DNA of 6,238 nucleotides from the NCBI GenBank assembly GCA_029856445.1, contig JAHQWY010000225.1, positions 1 through 6,238 on the forward strand, written 5' to 3'. Of this stretch, positions 3,737-6,238 are shown piece after piece. The first letter of the stretch is position 1. Every line of letters begins with the position of its first letter. The notes under the pieces are model-generated. The model was not told the DNA's origin. It was given only the letters and a program-made list of their open reading frames with translations, and made no database searches. Made by a program: the position numbers and the translations under genes. This DNA is from Promethearchaeia archaeon. GTDB taxonomy: Archaea; Asgardarchaeota; Lokiarchaeia; Sigyniarchaeales; SOKP01.

Positions 3737-6238
3737 TCAGATTTTTAATCTATCTAATATATATGTTTTCACTTCATCTATGGCAAAATTTTCAATAAGA
3801 CCTTGTCCGTAATCCTTCTTCCCTCCACCTTTACCATTAAAATGAGTTACAGATTCCTTAATGAATTCGCCAATATTAAATTTAGATTCTTGAGCAGGTT
3901 TAGAACCGCTCATTCCTAATATCATAATTCCTTTGTCAGTTTTATTTAGCAAAATGGTGATAAGATCTTCAGACTGTTTCATTAATCTTACAGAGAAGTT
4001 TTTCAAATCATTTTGAGGTATGTTGTCAAATACTTCTAAAATTAATTTATAATCTTCAAATTTTTGAGCTTTCTTAACCAGATTTTTGATATAATCATCA
4101 CTAAGGAGATTCTTTAACTGTTGAATCTTTAATTTTCCTTCATTCCACTCTAGATATAATTTTTGGATTTTAAATGGGACATCTTCTTTTTTAGTATTTA
4201 AAAACTGTGAAATTTCTGATAATACATCACCTTCAAATATCTCAGAAGAGGTTAATTTTAAATCTTTCTCATCTATTTTACCAGATTTGAGAGATTTATT
4301 TACATTTTTCCACTTTTCAAATAATTCTTTTACACGGTTTACGAGTTGCTTGCGATCAACCTTTAAAATACCTTTTATTTCTTCGAGGATTCTTTTATGT
4401 TTTTGTTTTAAATTGTTTGTAGCCTCCCCAGCTACAAAAGTAAGCCTTACAATCCCATCTTGAATTTTTTGTGATTTAGTTATATGGATATAACCCGTTT
4501 CTGAGGTATTATTTAAATGGGTACCTCCACATGCTTCAACATCAATACCTGGTATCTCAACGATTCTCAGATTTTTACCTGGGATAGCTCCTCCTTGATA
4601 TATACTCATACCATAATTCTTTTCTGCTTCTGAGCGTGGAATGAATTTAAGGTTTAGATCTATATTTTTTTCCACAATTTCATTCGCTCTTCTTTCGATT
4701 TTCAGGAGTTTATCTCTTGGAATTTGTTCATAATGAGTAATATCTAGGTGAGAATTTTTCATTGTTTTTTTCGCACCAGCTTGATTAATATGGCTGCCCA
4801 AAATATCTCGAGCAGCTGCGTTTACAATGTGGGTAGCAGTATGATGTTGAGAAAGTTGTTTACGCCATTCCTTATCCACTTCAATTTTTACAATATCTCC
4901 TTCCTTAAAATTTGGTTTATTGTCTAAAACATGAATCGTATAGGTGCCCTGTTTAAAAACATCTGAGAACTTCTGTTTATTAATAGTCCCAATATCATGA
5001 AGTTGTCCTCCAGAGGTAGGATATGCAACGGTTTCATCCACAATCACCATTTTGTCGATTATTTTTAAAACTTTAGCGGTATTAGAAGTCTCTGTATAAT
5101 CATAATAATATAAAGATTTTGTTTCAGGAATTCCTTCCAGATTTAATCCTATTTCTCTTTCTGTAGCATGAATTTGTTCTACTTTTTCATGTCTTTCAAC
5201 TACTAGGGCATAAAAATCATCAGGAACTTTAACTTTTACATTTAATTTTTTTGCAGCCTCTTTCACCATATCTGGACTAATTCCATTGGAATCATACAAC
5301 TCAATTAAAACATCAGTTGAAATATCCCCCTTTCTGATAATCTTTTCTAAAATTTTTCCAGCTTTTTTCTTAGTAGCATAAAATTTTTTTTTCTCAACAT
5401 CTAGAATTTCTCTAATCTCGTCTAGATGTTCTGAAACTTCAGGAAAAATATCCTTCAATTCCTCGGCATGCCACATGCAAACGTCTGCAATGTCAATATC
5501 CCATTTAAATTGATCAATAAAACTAAAAGCACGTCTAAAAATCACCCTAAGATTGTACCCACCACCAACATTTGAGGGCAGTTTCCCGTCATTTATTGCA
5601 AATAATAAGCTTCGAGCATGATCCGCTATAGAGTAAAGAGCTGTCATCGGTAATATTTTTTTTTTTAATTCCTTTGCCGTAATTTTTAACTCTTTCGCAA
5701 CTCGCTCCCAAGCTTCATCCATATCTTCTACTTCATCAATATTTAGAAAAGCCGAATATTTGGAGAAATTCTTATATAAATCTAAATCTAATTCTATTTT
5801 AGTATATTCTCGTAATTTTGAAAGAACAAAAGGAAAAATAGCTTCATAAATATTTGGTGTTCCTTGAGAAAACCATGCTACACGTTCCTGTCCCAAACCC
5901 ATATCTAACACCTTTAACTTTAACTCACGAGGGCCTTCTGGAGTTTGTTCGAACATGGTATAAACTTGGTTAAATAATTCTACGCCTCTACTAAAAAATT
6001 CAAGACTGCAACCAAATGATCCACCTCCCGTCCAAGAATCCTCATGAATAGTTATTTCTTCCTTGGCTATACCTACACCTTCATGGATAAAGTCATGAAT
6101 ATCCATGAAAAGCTCTCCTTGATTCCATTCTTCAGGAGGTACAAATTGGTGTTGACCTATCATTACAAAACCTGTATTATGTGAACCTGTAATCCCAACG
6201 TTTTCAATATCATTAAATCTTAAGCAAAATTGAGGAAT
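3737..6238 (-). CDS. alaS: Alanyl-tRNA synthetase, archaeal type, N-terminus beyond the window
   Basis: Charges tRNA-Ala with alanine in the cytoplasm and hydrolyses mischarged Ser/Gly-tRNA-Ala. The frame stays open from the stop at 3737 to the window edge, so the ATG at 6163 is internal: the 25 codons before it continue the catalytic domain, with RFNDIENVG of motif 2. Counting from the edge, 833 residues are visible: WTGGG (69-73), motif 3 GLGQER (114-119), the tRNA-recognition region with LYSIADHARSLLFAI and VGGGYNLR, the beta-barrel YPTSGGQLHD (406-415), and the editing domain with HTATH (466-470) and CGGTH (570-574), whose His/Cys residues bind zinc. The C-terminal oligomerisation domain ends with a glycine-rich GKGGGKKDYGQG. 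Archaeal AlaRS is usually about 900 residues, so roughly 100 residues are missing at the edge. All editing residues are present and the enzyme looks functional. It is first in the visible part of a transcription unit with the radical SAM gene. Confidence 0.97.
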   Translation of the reverse strand: MPQFCLRFNDIENVGITGSHNTGFVMIGQHQFVPPEEWNQGELFMDIHDFIHEGVGIAKEEITIHEDSWTGGGSFGCSLEFFSRGVELFNQVYTMFEQTPEGPRELKLKVLDMGLGQERVAWFSQGTPNIYEAIFPFVLSKLREYTKIELDLDLYKNFSKYSAFLNIDEVEDMDEAWERVAKELKITAKELKKKILPMTALYSIADHARSLLFAINDGKLPSNVGGGYNLRVIFRRAFSFIDQFKWDIDIADVCMWHAEELKDIFPEVSEHLDEIREILDVEKKKFYATKKKAGKILEKIIRKGDISTDVLIELYDSNGISPDMVKEAAKKLNVKVKVPDDFYALVVERHEKVEQIHATEREIGLNLEGIPETKSLYYYDYTETSNTAKVLKIIDKMVIVDETVAYPTSGGQLHDIGTINKQKFSDVFKQGTYTIHVLDNKPNFKEGDIVKIEVDKEWRKQLSQHHTATHIVNAAARDILGSHINQAGAKKTMKNSHLDITHYEQIPRDKLLKIERRANEIVEKNIDLNLKFIPRSEAEKNYGMSIYQGGAIPGKNLRIVEIPGIDVEACGGTHLNNTSETGYIHITKSQKIQDGIVRLTFVAGEATNNLKQKHKRILEEIKGILKVDRKQLVNRVKELFEKWKNVNKSLKSGKIDEKDLKLTSSEIFEGDVLSEISQFLNTKKEDVPFKIQKLYLEWNEGKLKIQQLKNLLSDDYIKNLVKKAQKFEDYKLILEVFDNIPQNDLKNFSVRLMKQSEDLITILLNKTDKGIMILGMSGSKPAQESKFNIGEFIKESVTHFNGKGGGKKDYGQGLIENFAIDEVKTYILDRLKI

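Noticed and set aside
6161..6163. ATG at 6163 as the start of alanyl-tRNA synthetase
   Set aside because: The frame remains open to the window edge and the 25 upstream codons encode conserved catalytic-domain sequence (RFNDIENVG), so this Met is internal and the gene is cut by the window, not truncated.

Overview
The window is strongly AT-rich and looks archaeal. The large gene at its right edge is an alanyl-tRNA synthetase of the archaeal sequence type. Likely promoters are archaeal-style AT-rich TATA elements, Shine-Dalgarno motifs precede several genes, and TTG and GTG starts are used. The low G+C and the lysine/asparagine/isoleucine-rich proteins would fit an Asgard (Lokiarchaeia-like) archaeon or another low-GC archaeon, but this placement is a weak inference from composition only.

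Layout, left to right: (1) bases 1-134 hold the N-terminus of an unrecognised small helical protein on the minus strand, cut by the window edge. (2) Bases 135-437 are AT-rich intergenic DNA between divergent genes. (3) Bases 438-824 encode a VOC/glyoxalase-fold protein, the only plus-strand gene. (4) Bases 838-2092 hold a two-gene minus-strand operon, a calcineurin-like metallophosphoesterase followed by a Nudix hydrolase of the ADP-ribose pyrophosphatase type; the two genes overlap by 8 bases. (5) Bases 2093-2581 are mostly non-coding but contain an easily missed 49-residue, four-cysteine zinc-ribbon-like protein (2295-2444), with its own Shine-Dalgarno motif and a TATA box that abuts a perfect 14-bp palindrome. 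(6) Bases 2582-3697 encode a radical SAM protein with a reduced SPASM/Twitch-like C-terminus. (7) Bases 3737-6238 encode alanyl-tRNA synthetase, whose N-terminal part lies beyond the right edge.

Functionally, alaS and the radical SAM gene are probably co-transcribed (39-base gap, no clear promoter between them), and the zinc-ribbon gene follows on the same strand. The phosphoesterase and Nudix genes form a separate nucleotide/phosphate hydrolase unit with its own promoter. Most of the window is housekeeping. The points most worth a second look are the short Cys4 protein beside an orphan SPASM-type radical SAM enzyme and the palindrome next to its promoter. I see no mobile element, CRISPR array, tRNA or rRNA.
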